Assembly (NCBI RefSeq): GCF_008056315.1
Contig: NZ_VRKQ01000010.1
Coordinates: 868,001-932,000, forward strand
Origin: Seonamhaeicola maritimus
GTDB taxonomy: Bacteria > Bacteroidota > Bacteroidia > Flavobacteriales > Flavobacteriaceae
Length of the DNA: 64,000 nucleotides
Direction of reading: 5' to 3'
Shown: in pieces, positions 55,046-64,000 of the stretch
Layout of the letters: every line of letters begins with the position of its first letter
Position numbering within the stretch: the first letter of the stretch is position 1
Program-made: the position numbers and the translations under genes
Notes under the pieces: model-generated
Databases searched by the model: none
The model's input: the letters and a program-made list of their open reading frames with translations, nothing else
Told to the model about the DNA's origin: nothing

Positions 55046-58000
55046 TTATTTAATTACATTAATCCATTTCCCTTTAGTTCTTACTAAAAAGTTGTTATCA
55101 TACATAGCTTCCGCTTGAATTCCAGGTAAGTAATAGCGTCCTAAATAGGTAGCGTTTAGCATTACCGAAAATGTTTTGGTGCTATTGGTGTTTCCATTTC
55201 TGCTTAAATCGAAGTAGAAATTCACACGGTCATCTCTAATGTCAGTATAGCGCGCTTGACTAGAGGTTGTGTCTCCAAAATCTGTAAATCGGGTGTTTAC
55301 AATTTCCCATCCCGAAGGGAAAATTTGCGTTAGAGCCACGTCTTTTATTTGTTCTTTTTTAAGGTTGCTTACTTTTACGGTAGCAACAAAATCTTGTCCT
55401 TGTTTTAAGTCGGTAATATTTAATCTATTACCATGTAAATCTTTATATGAATATGTGATACTTAATCCACGTTGTTCTGTTATTTCTTGTCCTAAAGGCA
55501 ATTTTCCGGAGTTAAGAACACGTACATAAATGACATTGTCTTTATTGTTTGTAAATGTCAAACTATTGTTGCCGTCAATTACTTTAAGTTCACGTTGTGC
55601 AATGGTGCTTTTGGTATCTATAGTTTCTGTTTTTCCATCGATTGTGTACTTAACACTCAACGATTTTCCACCATTAGCATCAACCATTTTAGCCATAGCC
55701 AATAAACTATAGGCGGTTGTTTGGGTACTCATCCATCTATTACTAGACAAATCTTTAGCAATATATTCAGCCAATGCTCTGGTTTTTTCATTTTTAGTAA
55801 GCACCATGGTTTCTAAAGCCATGGCTCTATTTCTATCAACTGAACCATACGAGTAATAATCATATTTGCTAGGAACAAAATTTATATTGGCCGATTTTGA
55901 AATCTTATCACTGGCTTCTTTCTGTCCTGCTAAAGCATAAGCCGCTGCTAATCGCCATTTGGCTTCATTTGATAATTCTGAAAATTCACGTAAGCGGTTC
56001 ATAGATGCTAAGTCTGCGCTTCCAGCTAGAGCCAAAGAGTACAGCCTGTAAGCCTGAGCTAAATCTGAATTGTAACGCCTGTAACTTGGTCTCCAATCTC
56101 TGGCTGCTTGTTTTTGGTATTTAATCCAATTGCTTTTAAAAGTAAGCGGTAAAATATATCCTTTCTTTTCAGCTTCAATCATAAAATGCCCTGCGTAACT
56201 AGTACCCCAATCGTTAGCACTGCTTTCACCCATCCAATAACTTAAGCCGCCATGTGGTCTTTGAAAATGTCCTAATCTTTTAATACCATTTTTAATATTC
56301 GTTTGAATAGCCTGTTTTTTATCGGCTGTTAAATCGAAAATATCACCTAAGAATAACTGCGGAAACACACTCGATGTGGTTTGCTCTACACAACCATGAG
56401 GATATTGGATTAAGTATTGTAACCTACGTGAGAAATCGATCGGCGGTAAGGTTGAAAATTCTAATGTTGCAGAATTAGTCCCTGCTACACCAAAGGTTTG
56501 AAATGATAAATTTTCGGTAGTATTAGCTGTCAAAGTTTTATCTATAGCTTTTGATGTGATTGGATTTGGATTTACCACATCCAACTCCACCTTATAAGTT
56601 GATTTTTCGCCATTACCAGCAGCAATAACTTCAACCGAACTAATGCCTTTTGCTTTACTTACATCTAAGGTGAAGTATGCCATTTGTTCATCGGGTTTCG
56701 GAAATGATAGGGATTGAGTACCATTACCATCAACCGTGATTCCGTTACTCAATTTTAAACTGATGTTCACGTTTTTTACTTTAGGCTCCATGGCAAAAAC
56801 AGTTACTGGTAAGGTTACCTTTTCACCCGGACTTAATTTCCGCGGAAGAGTAGCCAAAACCATAAGAGGTTTTTTAACCTGAACCGCTTTGTCTGTGCTT
56901 CCATAAGCTTCTTTAGTATGGTCTCCCGCCACTACCATAGCTCTAACAGAACCAATGTAATTTGGCATTTTAATGGTATGTGTTTTTTGCTCTTCGCTAT
57001 TTAAAATGAACGGGCCTAAATAAGTTACAACTGGTTTAAAGCGATTTGCTTTTTTCTTTTTACCATCGGCTGCACTACCATCACCACCAATGGCGAAAAC
57101 TTGGTCAATGCTACCAGAATAAGCTCCAACTACATCATCAAAAATATCCCAAGTTTTTACACCTAAAGCTTCACGAGCGTAAAAGCTATTCCAAGCATTT
57201 GGTGTTTTGTAACGGGTTAAATCTAGCAAGCCTTCTTCTACCATAGCAATGGTATAGGTCATGGGTTTATTGTTTTTTTCTGAAACGGTAACCGAAAATT
57301 TTTGCTCCGGACGCAATACATCAGGCATGTTGATTTGAGGCTCTAATCTAGTGTTTGGATCTTCTACCATCATTGGAATGACACCATATAATCTTATGGG
57401 TAAATCGTTGGCGGTAATGGCATGTGGTTGCAATAAAGAAATATTGATAAACACATTTGGAGCCATATCTGAAGTCACGGGAATATCAACCGTAGTTTCT
57501 CCTTTTTGAGTTTTCACCCATTTATAATCTAGTACTTCGGTGCCGTTTTCAATGCTTACAAGGGCACGGCCTTCACTTCCTGATTGGAAAGTAACTTTAG
57601 CAGTTTCACCAACATTATAGGTTTCTTTGTTGCTAGAGAAAATGAGCATTTTTGCTGCTTCTTTATCGCCTGAACCAGAATTTTGCCACCAGTTTTTGTA
57701 GAAGTATGCCGTTCTACCCGTGGCATGTTTGCTAACTGGATCTATAACTCTTATTAAATAACGACCTCTATCGTGGTCAGGCACTTTAACTTTGAAACTT
57801 CCTTTACCATTGGCATCGGTGTTTATTTTTGAAGTTGAATAGGGTCTATGGTAGCTACTAGAAACATAACTTGATAAGTTATCATAAGAGGAATTCCACC
57901 ACCAACGCCATTCAATTTTATATATTTTAGCTTCAAGATTATTGCGTTTAATAGGCTTTCCGTTGGCATCTACAACTACTACGTCAAAAGTTTGATTTTC

Positions 58001-60610
58001 ATCTGTAAAATAAGAGCCATAAGCATTTCCTTTAGGCGAGCGTAACCCAACAAAAGATTCATATGGTGCATATTTTTTTGTGAAGGCATCAATAGAGAAA
58101 TCTCCGCCATTTTCAAAAGCTCTTACTAAAAATTGAACGTTTAATAATCCGGGAGCTTTCTTTTTAATATTTAGTTTACTGTTTATTTCAGCTAGCCCTT
58201 CTTCATTTACGATACCTTCAAATACGTTGAATTCTTCGGTTTGAAACTTTCTTGATGGGTCGTTAAACACATAATCTTTATAGTTTTTAAACCCAGAGTA
58301 GGATGTTGTGAATTTGGCTTTTACCTCGGCTTTTAAGTTTTTCCCTGGTGCACCGTGTAACCATTTCACATCTAAATTGCCTTTAAGAGGTTTAGTTGCA
58401 GAAAGAACTTCGTCATCAAATTCAATTTTGATTTTTAAACGATTGGGTTTTACAGTTTCAATTTTCAAACCCTTTCTGAATGTTGCTCCTCCAACGGATA
58501 CTTTGGCATTGTAATTACCTGTTTTGTCCTCTGAAGAAGTTGGAACCGTGAATTTGAAAAAGTTGTTTACGTTATCATTAGTCACTTTTTTGTAAACCAG
58601 TTTTCCGTTAGGGTCTGTGATTTCCATTTTTACCGGATGCCTTTTGGGTAACTTGTTAGCTTTGTCATTTAACATAAAAGTTAAATGCAAGGAATCTCCT
58701 GGTCTCCATACTCCACGTTCTCCATATATATATCCTTTTAGTCCGCGCTGAAGTCTGCGTCCAGAAACATCAAATTTACTTAGAGATAAAGAATTACCAT
58801 CATAAAGACGTACATAAGTATTGTTATTTCCCTTAGAAACAATGGCAAAATTGGCGTGTTTTTCGGCATCAATTATTGCTAAACCATCCTTATCAGTTGT
58901 GGTAGTTTCCATTTTTTGTTTCTGGAAATTATAAAGTGATATTGTGGCGTTTGATTCAGGTTCTGTGCTTAAGATATTTGTTACAGCAAAGTAATATGAG
59001 TTGTTCGAGCCTCGTTTTGCAATAACACCTAAGTTAGAGGCAATTAAATTTTGTGATACTACTTTTCTAGCATTATAATAGGCATCATGACAAGGGTTTT
59101 TTTGTTCACGCCAGTTATAAGTATAGTCTTTATAGCGGTATTGCAAATCATCCCAATACTGTTCTTCGCGTAATTCTTGGTCTTCTTCAGATAATTCATC
59201 AGTGTCGTCTTCATAAAAATCTTCCTCGTAATAATCATCGGTCTCATCGTTTGAAGAATTTGAATTTCCTTCACAATCATAAAGAGAATAGCTTTTATCA
59301 TAGCTCAATTCAACTCTATATATAGAACCCGCGTCAGCTTTAAAATATTGAGATAAATCTATGCTATAGGCCTTCCATTTCCCTGTGTTTTCTGGTGCTG
59401 TTTGTAACTGGATAGTTTGTTTTGCTATTCTTCTACCAACCTTTTTAATATTGTATTCATTGTTACTATTTAGGTTGTTATCTTGTAGAAATTGAAGAAT
59501 ATTGTCTTCAAAAATCTTGATTACTCTAACATCTACAGCACTAAGGTTAACGGCTTCAAAATTGAATTTTAATTCCTGAGAATTTGGTAAAATGGAGCCG
59601 TTATTTATTAAACGAATCTGTGGTTTTAAATCTTCAAAAGTAATGGTTTCAGAATAATGTTTTTTCAACTTAAAACCATCTGTATTTTTGATGCCTTGAA
59701 ACACATCAACTTGTATATTACCTACAAGTTTAGAGTTTGGATATACTTTTAGCACATTACCATCAACTATATATTTGGGTTTTTTAACTTTTTGAATAGA
59801 TACTAAACCCTCAAAGTTTTGTTGTTTTTTTAAGGGGTCTGAAAAATTAATTGAAAGGTATTGTTCTGGTGATTGAATAACCTCCGTTTTTGTAATGGTA
59901 AAGTTGTTTATTCCCGGAATTAAAATAGTATTATCCCCTTTATTATCTGCTTGAATATGTTTTCCGTTCCATGAGACTTGAATGTTGCTATCGTCAATTA
60001 AACGACTAATACTATCAATTTTGAATTCAAATGCATTACTTCTTTGGTCTCCTTCATTAAAGATTATTTTTAAGTTTTCACCATTTTGCTCTGCACTTAT
60101 AAGTTGTTTTGCGTTTTCTAAAGAAATAAGGTCCGCAGATTTTATTACACCTTCTAAATACTGCCAATTTTTACTGTAAGACTGCAGGTTGTTGGTAACT
60201 ATATTAAAGTTTGGAGTAATAGTTTTAAATTGAAATGTATAGTCCTTAAAATTATCTGGAATGTTTGCATAAATTTTTGATAATTTAACGGTAACAGTAT
60301 ATTCTGTTGAGGGTTCTAGACTCTCATCAGGAGTAAAAATTAAAGTATGATTGTTACCTACTTCTAATTTGCCATCTACATGTGGTTTTATAGAAATAAG
60401 ATTATTATTTATTTCTTGATGCATTTCCCAACCATCTACAACTTTCGCTAAGTTGATTTGAATTGGTTTTGCAACCGATGTCATTCCAGAAGTAGTATAA
60501 CTTATGTAATCTCTGTATTTAAAAATATTATCAGTTTCAACAGTTTTCTTTTTGCAAGAAGCAATCATTAAAATAGTTAAAGCGGAGATAAAAAGATTTT
60601 TAAATGACAT
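55046..60610 (-). CDS. Alpha-2-macroglobulin family lipoprotein
   Basis: A 1854-residue protein with a lipobox (MIASC, about Cys19), so it is membrane-tethered. Repeated macroglobulin Ig-like domains occupy the first 1200 residues, including the typical YGERGVWRPGDSLHLTF. The thioester motif GCVEQ is present (about residue 1405), followed by the helical thioester-containing domain (GGLSYWMGESSANDWG) and the C-terminal receptor-like domain. It is expected to trap and covalently bind foreign proteases in the periplasm, with PbpC repairing the wall. An acidic low-complexity stretch rich in Asp, Glu and Tyr lies at about residues 450-490. Confidence 0.95.
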   Translation of the reverse strand: MSFKNLFISALTILMIASCKKKTVETDNIFKYRDYISYTTSGMTSVAKPIQINLAKVVDGWEMHQEINNNLISIKPHVDGKLEVGNNHTLIFTPDESLEPSTEYTVTVKLSKIYANIPDNFKDYTFQFKTITPNFNIVTNNLQSYSKNWQYLEGVIKSADLISLENAKQLISAEQNGENLKIIFNEGDQRSNAFEFKIDSISRLIDDSNIQVSWNGKHIQADNKGDNTILIPGINNFTITKTEVIQSPEQYLSINFSDPLKKQQNFEGLVSIQKVKKPKYIVDGNVLKVYPNSKLVGNIQVDVFQGIKNTDGFKLKKHYSETITFEDLKPQIRLINNGSILPNSQELKFNFEAVNLSAVDVRVIKIFEDNILQFLQDNNLNSNNEYNIKKVGRRIAKQTIQLQTAPENTGKWKAYSIDLSQYFKADAGSIYRVELSYDKSYSLYDCEGNSNSSNDETDDYYEEDFYEDDTDELSEEDQELREEQYWDDLQYRYKDYTYNWREQKNPCHDAYYNARKVVSQNLIASNLGVIAKRGSNNSYYFAVTNILSTEPESNATISLYNFQKQKMETTTTDKDGLAIIDAEKHANFAIVSKGNNNTYVRLYDGNSLSLSKFDVSGRRLQRGLKGYIYGERGVWRPGDSLHLTFMLNDKANKLPKRHPVKMEITDPNGKLVYKKVTNDNVNNFFKFTVPTSSEDKTGNYNAKVSVGGATFRKGLKIETVKPNRLKIKIEFDDEVLSATKPLKGNLDVKWLHGAPGKNLKAEVKAKFTTSYSGFKNYKDYVFNDPSRKFQTEEFNVFEGIVNEEGLAEINSKLNIKKKAPGLLNVQFLVRAFENGGDFSIDAFTKKYAPYESFVGLRSPKGNAYGSYFTDENQTFDVVVVDANGKPIKRNNLEAKIYKIEWRWWWNSSYDNLSSYVSSSYHRPYSTSKINTDANGKGSFKVKVPDHDRGRYLIRVIDPVSKHATGRTAYFYKNWWQNSGSGDKEAAKMLIFSSNKETYNVGETAKVTFQSGSEGRALVSIENGTEVLDYKWVKTQKGETTVDIPVTSDMAPNVFINISLLQPHAITANDLPIRLYGVIPMMVEDPNTRLEPQINMPDVLRPEQKFSVTVSEKNNKPMTYTIAMVEEGLLDLTRYKTPNAWNSFYAREALGVKTWDIFDDVVGAYSGSIDQVFAIGGDGSAADGKKKKANRFKPVVTYLGPFILNSEEQKTHTIKMPNYIGSVRAMVVAGDHTKEAYGSTDKAVQVKKPLMVLATLPRKLSPGEKVTLPVTVFAMEPKVKNVNISLKLSNGITVDGNGTQSLSFPKPDEQMAYFTLDVSKAKGISSVEVIAAGNGEKSTYKVELDVVNPNPITSKAIDKTLTANTTENLSFQTFGVAGTNSATLEFSTLPPIDFSRRLQYLIQYPHGCVEQTTSSVFPQLFLGDIFDLTADKKQAIQTNIKNGIKRLGHFQRPHGGLSYWMGESSANDWGTSYAGHFMIEAEKKGYILPLTFKSNWIKYQKQAARDWRPSYRRYNSDLAQAYRLYSLALAGSADLASMNRLREFSELSNEAKWRLAAAYALAGQKEASDKISKSANINFVPSKYDYYSYGSVDRNRAMALETMVLTKNEKTRALAEYIAKDLSSNRWMSTQTTAYSLLAMAKMVDANGGKSLSVKYTIDGKTETIDTKSTIAQRELKVIDGNNSLTFTNNKDNVIYVRVLNSGKLPLGQEITEQRGLSITYSYKDLHGNRLNITDLKQGQDFVATVKVSNLKKEQIKDVALTQIFPSGWEIVNTRFTDFGDTTSSQARYTDIRDDRVNFYFDLSRNGNTNSTKTFSVMLNATYLGRYYLPGIQAEAMYDNNFLVRTKGKWINVIK

Positions 60611-60852
60611 AGTTGATGGATTTTAAATGAGCGAGCTAAAAGAAATCGTACGAGGTTTCTTGTTAATAAAGTTACGCATTAGAATAACGGTATAGACTTT
60701 ATGTTTCTGTTAAATTGTTCTTAAAAATTAGTTTTGCTTAGAACTGTAAAAGGTAATCGGTACTTTTTTGTAATTTCATACGGGTTAAACCTTTCTTAAT
60801 TGTTTGGGTCTAAACTACTAAGGGGTTTTATTTTAATTAAAATTTTTACACA

Positions 60853-62232
60853 ATGAAGCAAAAAAATATTAAACACTTATACAGACGTGTTGGCTTTGGA
60901 ATATTGCCTACTGATCTGGATAAACTGTCAAAATTGAAAAGAAAGGAGGTAATTAACAGCCTTTTTGTAGCTTCAAAAAAAGTAACACCTCTTGAGTTGG
61001 ATACGTTTGAAATAAGAAGTTTAATGGGAGATTCTTATCAGGTTGCTAAACCCAATATTCAGAAAATTCAGAAAATGAGTAGAGAATCAACTCTAAAACT
61101 GAATCGTGCTTGGATAGAAAGATTAACCAACCCAACTGAGTTGGTTAGAGAAAAAATGACCTTGTTTTGGGCTAACCATTTTGTATGCGAAGACAATAAT
61201 TATGTATATACTGAAAACTTTCATAATACGCTTAGAAAACATGCTTTAGGAAATTTTAGAGAGTTTGTAGTTGCTATTTCAAAACAAGCAGCCATGACCA
61301 AGTATTTAAATACCAAGCAAAATAGAAAGCAAAAACCGAATGAGAATTTTGCCCGCGAATTAATGGAATTATTTACTCTTGGCGTTGGGAATTACACAGA
61401 GCAAGATATTAAAGAAAGCGCTAAAGCCTTTACCGGTTATAATCATACTATGCAAGGTGATTTTGTTTTTAGAAAATGGGCACATGATTATGGTGATAAG
61501 ACATTCTTTGGAAAAACAGGAAATTTTGATGGGGAAGATATTATTGATATCATACTAGAAAAAAGACGATGTGCGGAATATATATGCGAAAAAGTGTATC
61601 GCTATTTTGTAAATGATACATTAAATGAAAGTCATGTTAGCGAGATGACCGATGTTTTCTACAAAGATTACAATATTGAAAAGTTAATGCGTTTTGTGTG
61701 TTCTTCAAATTGGTTTTATGACGAAGAAAATATTGGCACTAAAATAAAATCGCCAATTGAGTTTTTAGTTGGAATTAAAACATTGGTTCCAATAGAATTT
61801 AATAATCAGAAACAATTGATGTATTTACAAAGATTAATGGGGCAAGTTTTGTTAGACCCTCCTAATGTTGCGGGATGGAAAGGTGGGCAGAATTGGATTG
61901 ACAGTAATACAATAGCACTCAGGCTAAAATTACCTTCTTTGTTATTAAATAGCTCCTATATTTCAAAATCTAAAAAGGGGCAAACAGATGCCCAATTAAA
62001 AGAAAGAAAACAATTCTTTAAAAAGAATTACGGTAAGTGGTTTAATGTAGAAAACGATTGGGGTTATTTCAACAAGCATTTTAAAAACGTTGCAATAAAT
62101 GAATTAGATAGTCATGTTCTAGCTTGTAATATTTCACCTAATGCTCAAGAGTATTTAAACTCTCTAGAGAAAGTGTCAAAGCAGGAATACTGTATACAAC
62201 TTATGTCATTACCAGAATATCAAATGTGTTAA
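60853..62232 (+). CDS. DUF1800 domain protein
   Basis: A 459-residue protein with family signatures: HLYRRVGFGILPTDLDKL near the start, MTLFWANHFV, NENFARELMELFTLGVG, YTEQDIKESAKAFTGY, and LDPPNVAGWKGGQNWID. DUF1800 genes are nearly always followed by a DUF1501 gene, as here. The function is not established; the pair is linked to export or assembly of extracellular material. No obvious signal peptide is seen in this copy. Confidence 0.93.
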   Translation: MKQKNIKHLYRRVGFGILPTDLDKLSKLKRKEVINSLFVASKKVTPLELDTFEIRSLMGDSYQVAKPNIQKIQKMSRESTLKLNRAWIERLTNPTELVREKMTLFWANHFVCEDNNYVYTENFHNTLRKHALGNFREFVVAISKQAAMTKYLNTKQNRKQKPNENFARELMELFTLGVGNYTEQDIKESAKAFTGYNHTMQGDFVFRKWAHDYGDKTFFGKTGNFDGEDIIDIILEKRRCAEYICEKVYRYFVNDTLNESHVSEMTDVFYKDYNIEKLMRFVCSSNWFYDEENIGTKIKSPIEFLVGIKTLVPIEFNNQKQLMYLQRLMGQVLLDPPNVAGWKGGQNWIDSNTIALRLKLPSLLLNSSYISKSKKGQTDAQLKERKQFFKKNYGKWFNVENDWGYFNKHFKNVAINELDSHVLACNISPNAQEYLNSLEKVSKQEYCIQLMSLPEYQMC

Positions 62233-62234
62233 TT

Positions 62235-63425
62235 ATGGACAGAAGAAAATTTTTAAAACAATCGTCATTAGGAAGTAGTTTATTCTTTGTTCCAAGCTTT
62301 GTAAAGGCTTTTGAGAATGTAGTTAGTAGTAATTTAGGTTACAAACGTTTGGTAATAATTCAATTGTCTGGAGGAAATGATGGATTAAACACAATTGTTC
62401 CTTATCAAAATGATTTGTATTATAAAGAGCGTCCTAAGTTGAATGTTGCTAAAAGAGATGTTCTTAAACTTACTGATGAGGTAGGATTGCATCCTAGTTT
62501 AGCACCTTTAAACAGATTATATGATAAAGGTCTTTTAACTATAATAAATAACGTTGGATATCCAAACCCGAATCGTTCTCACTTTAGGTCTATGGATATT
62601 TGGCAAACCGCAGTAGACTCTAATGAATATTCGCAAAGTGGCTGGATTGGTAGGTATTTAGACCATTATGGAGATGCTCCTTATTCGGCAATTCAAATTG
62701 ATGAAAGTTTATCGTTAGCAATGAAAGGCGAAACTAAAAATGCCATTGCCACACAAGATGCTAAATCTCTATTTAATTTATCTAGAGATCCGTATTTTAA
62801 GAATTTACAGAATCATAAAAACGACACACATTTAAGTGAGCACAATTTAGGGTATTTGTACAAGGCTATGATTGAAGCTCATTCATCTGCAAAGTATATA
62901 TTTGAAACAAGCAAAACAGTTTCTGCTAAAAAGGAATACCCAAATAATAAATTTGGGAAGCAATTAAAAACAACGGCACAGTTTATTAATTCTCATCTCG
63001 ACACCAAAGTATATTATGCTTCATTAAATGGGTTTGATACTCACAGTAATCAGTTGCCAACACAAAAAAGATTATTGAGTCAGTATGCCGAAGGCGTCGA
63101 AACGTTTGTTCAAGATTTAAAGCTAGGAGGCACTTTTGATGATACTTTAATTTTAACTTTTTCTGAATTTGGACGTCGTGTGAAACAAAATGCTAGTTCT
63201 GGTACAGATCATGGAACGGCAAACAATCTGTTTATAATAGGGAACCAGTTAAGAAAACCGGGACTTTATAATAAGATGGCTAATTTGGAAGACTTAGATG
63301 GTAATGGTGATTTAAAATTTGAAATAGATTTTAGAACTATTTACGCAACGGTATTAAATAAGTGGTTGGATGTAAATGATAAGAAGATTCTTAATAAATC
63401 ATTTGAGAAATTAAACTTTATATAA
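62235..63425 (+). CDS. DUF1501 domain protein with Tat-like signal
   Basis: The start is the ATG at 62235, two bases after the DUF1800 stop (the frame could open at a GTG at 62226). The N-terminus MDRRKFLKQSSLGSSLFF is a twin-arginine-type signal. The 396-residue chain shows the DUF1501 motifs QLSGGNDGLNTIVPY, GLHPSLAPL, HFRSMDIWQTA and SEFGRRVKQN...GTDHGTANN near the end, which is the alkaline-phosphatase-like fold's metal site. It probably acts in the periplasm as the partner of the DUF1800 protein. Confidence 0.93.
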   Translation: MDRRKFLKQSSLGSSLFFVPSFVKAFENVVSSNLGYKRLVIIQLSGGNDGLNTIVPYQNDLYYKERPKLNVAKRDVLKLTDEVGLHPSLAPLNRLYDKGLLTIINNVGYPNPNRSHFRSMDIWQTAVDSNEYSQSGWIGRYLDHYGDAPYSAIQIDESLSLAMKGETKNAIATQDAKSLFNLSRDPYFKNLQNHKNDTHLSEHNLGYLYKAMIEAHSSAKYIFETSKTVSAKKEYPNNKFGKQLKTTAQFINSHLDTKVYYASLNGFDTHSNQLPTQKRLLSQYAEGVETFVQDLKLGGTFDDTLILTFSEFGRRVKQNASSGTDHGTANNLFIIGNQLRKPGLYNKMANLEDLDGNGDLKFEIDFRTIYATVLNKWLDVNDKKILNKSFEKLNFI

Positions 63426-63433
63426 AATATAAA

Positions 63434-63472
63434 ACCTTGCCTCAATGCCAAATTTATTTGGAGAAGCAAGGT
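63434..63472 (+). terminator. Possible terminator after DUF1501 gene
   Basis: ACCTTGC and GCAAGGT enclose a smaller CCAAA-TTTA-TTTGG hairpin, about 10 bases after the stop. There is no T-run, so the call is weak. Confidence 0.45.
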
Positions 63473-63566
63473 CTATATCATAAAAGATTAATAGCAATAC
63501 AAATTTGAGGCTAAATTCTCATTTATCAAAATTTCAAGGTTAAATTACGGTTAAATCTGTATGAAA

Positions 63567-64000
63567 TTAACTATATTTCACTTTTCTCAAAATTCGTAGT
63601 GATTCTTTGTGAAGTTGGTAAATTTGATCACTATAAGACTTTAAATAGCGCTTAGCTTCATCAAGTTTATCAATGGCTTCATCAAATGAATTCAAATAAC
63701 AAATTAAATAAGTCGCTGATAAATTTCTTAAGTCCAATTCTTCGTTTTTTGTTAGAGTTAGTCCCTTTTTTAGTTTTTCAAGAAGTGTATTATTAGTGTT
63801 GTAAATATGGTGTAATACTTTTTTGTCATATTGAGGTGGCTCAAATAGAAGTGTAGTGTCAATATTGTAATTGGCATTGTTATCAAACTTGATAATGGTT
63901 TCTTCTAACGGATAATATTTATTAGAATTTTGAAGACCAAGGTTCACATATTCAATGATTTTAAAACTGTTATCATCAAAGAAAATGGATACTTCATCTA
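63567..64000 (-). CDS. Hypothetical protein, N-terminus beyond the window
   Basis: The frame stays open on the minus strand to the right edge (DEVSIFFDDNSFKIIEY precedes the first in-frame GTG at 63947), so the gene is truncated by the window and its start is unknown. The visible 144 residues are mainly charged helix with Tyr, Asn and Asp (for example DEAIDKLDEAKRYLKSYSDQ). No family is recognised. It ends 142 bases from the DUF1501 stop on the opposite strand. Confidence 0.65.
   Translation of the reverse strand, partial: DEVSIFFDDNSFKIIEYVNLGLQNSNKYYPLEETIIKFDNNANYNIDTTLLFEPPQYDKKVLHHIYNTNNTLLEKLKKGLTLTKNEELDLRNLSATYLICYLNSFDEAIDKLDEAKRYLKSYSDQIYQLHKESLRILRKVKYS

Overview
The window reads as a piece of the chromosome of a marine, polysaccharide-degrading member of the Flavobacteriaceae (Bacteroidetes). 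The evidence is AT-rich DNA, many Bacteroidetes-type -7 promoter boxes (TAnnTTTG), few strong Shine-Dalgarno sequences, lipoproteins with short lipoboxes, and typical gene sets: PurF, PurN and a viroplasmin-type RNase H; AcpP-FabF-RNase III; IPExxxVDY protein and pyruvate kinase; PbpC with a giant alpha-2-macroglobulin; and a DUF1800/DUF1501 pair. No replication origin, phage, IS transposase, rRNA or CRISPR array was seen. One tRNA (Ala, GGC) is present.

Layout. 1-8 kb (mostly minus strand): a truncated TIM-barrel lipoprotein, small membrane proteins, VOC proteins, an S1 sulfatase, a YjeQ/RsgA GTPase, an alginate-lyase-fold (PL38-like) polysaccharide lyase of higher G+C than its surroundings, and an alpha-toroid protein. 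8-11.5 kb: a small accessory array in which single minus-strand genes (alpha/beta hydrolase, a 57-residue DUF2892 protein, a two-TM protein) are separated by long imperfect hairpins that behave like integron attC sites; it ends next to tRNA-Ala. 11.9-27.2 kb: a carbohydrate island. On the plus strand are an aldehyde dehydrogenase, an unusual kinase-enolase fusion and a GH2 beta-galactosidase. On the minus strand are SDR fructuronate reductase-mannonate dehydratase-glucuronate isomerase and a three-gene TRAP transporter, with a palindromic operator candidate at each of their two promoters. 27.3-35.7 kb: hydrolase, AddB-like nuclease, OmpA/TSP3 porin and AddA-like helicase-nuclease. 35.8-46 kb: superoxide dismutase, a 205-bp tandem array that looks like three copies of a small RNA gene, then purine, fatty-acid and glycolysis housekeeping genes. 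46.2-47.2 kb: a second isolated attC-like cassette. 47.3-64 kb: DUF1080 lipoprotein, two exported VOC paralogues, DNA polymerase IV, CYTH protein, YCII lipoprotein, PbpC, SH3 protein, alpha-2-macroglobulin, the DUF1800/DUF1501 pair and a protein truncated by the right edge.

How the genes fit together. The TRAP system probably imports free hexuronates released outside the cytoplasm by lyases, sulfatases and glycosidases. UxaC, the SDR reductase and UxuA convert glucuronate to 2-keto-3-deoxygluconate. The aldehyde dehydrogenase plus kinase-enolase fusion could form a second short route, aldehyde to acid to phospho-acid to phosphoenol product, but its substrate is unknown and the enolase half carries active-site changes.

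The three observations most worth follow-up are the attC-like cassettes without a visible integrase, the kinase-enolase fusion, and the triple small-RNA repeat.
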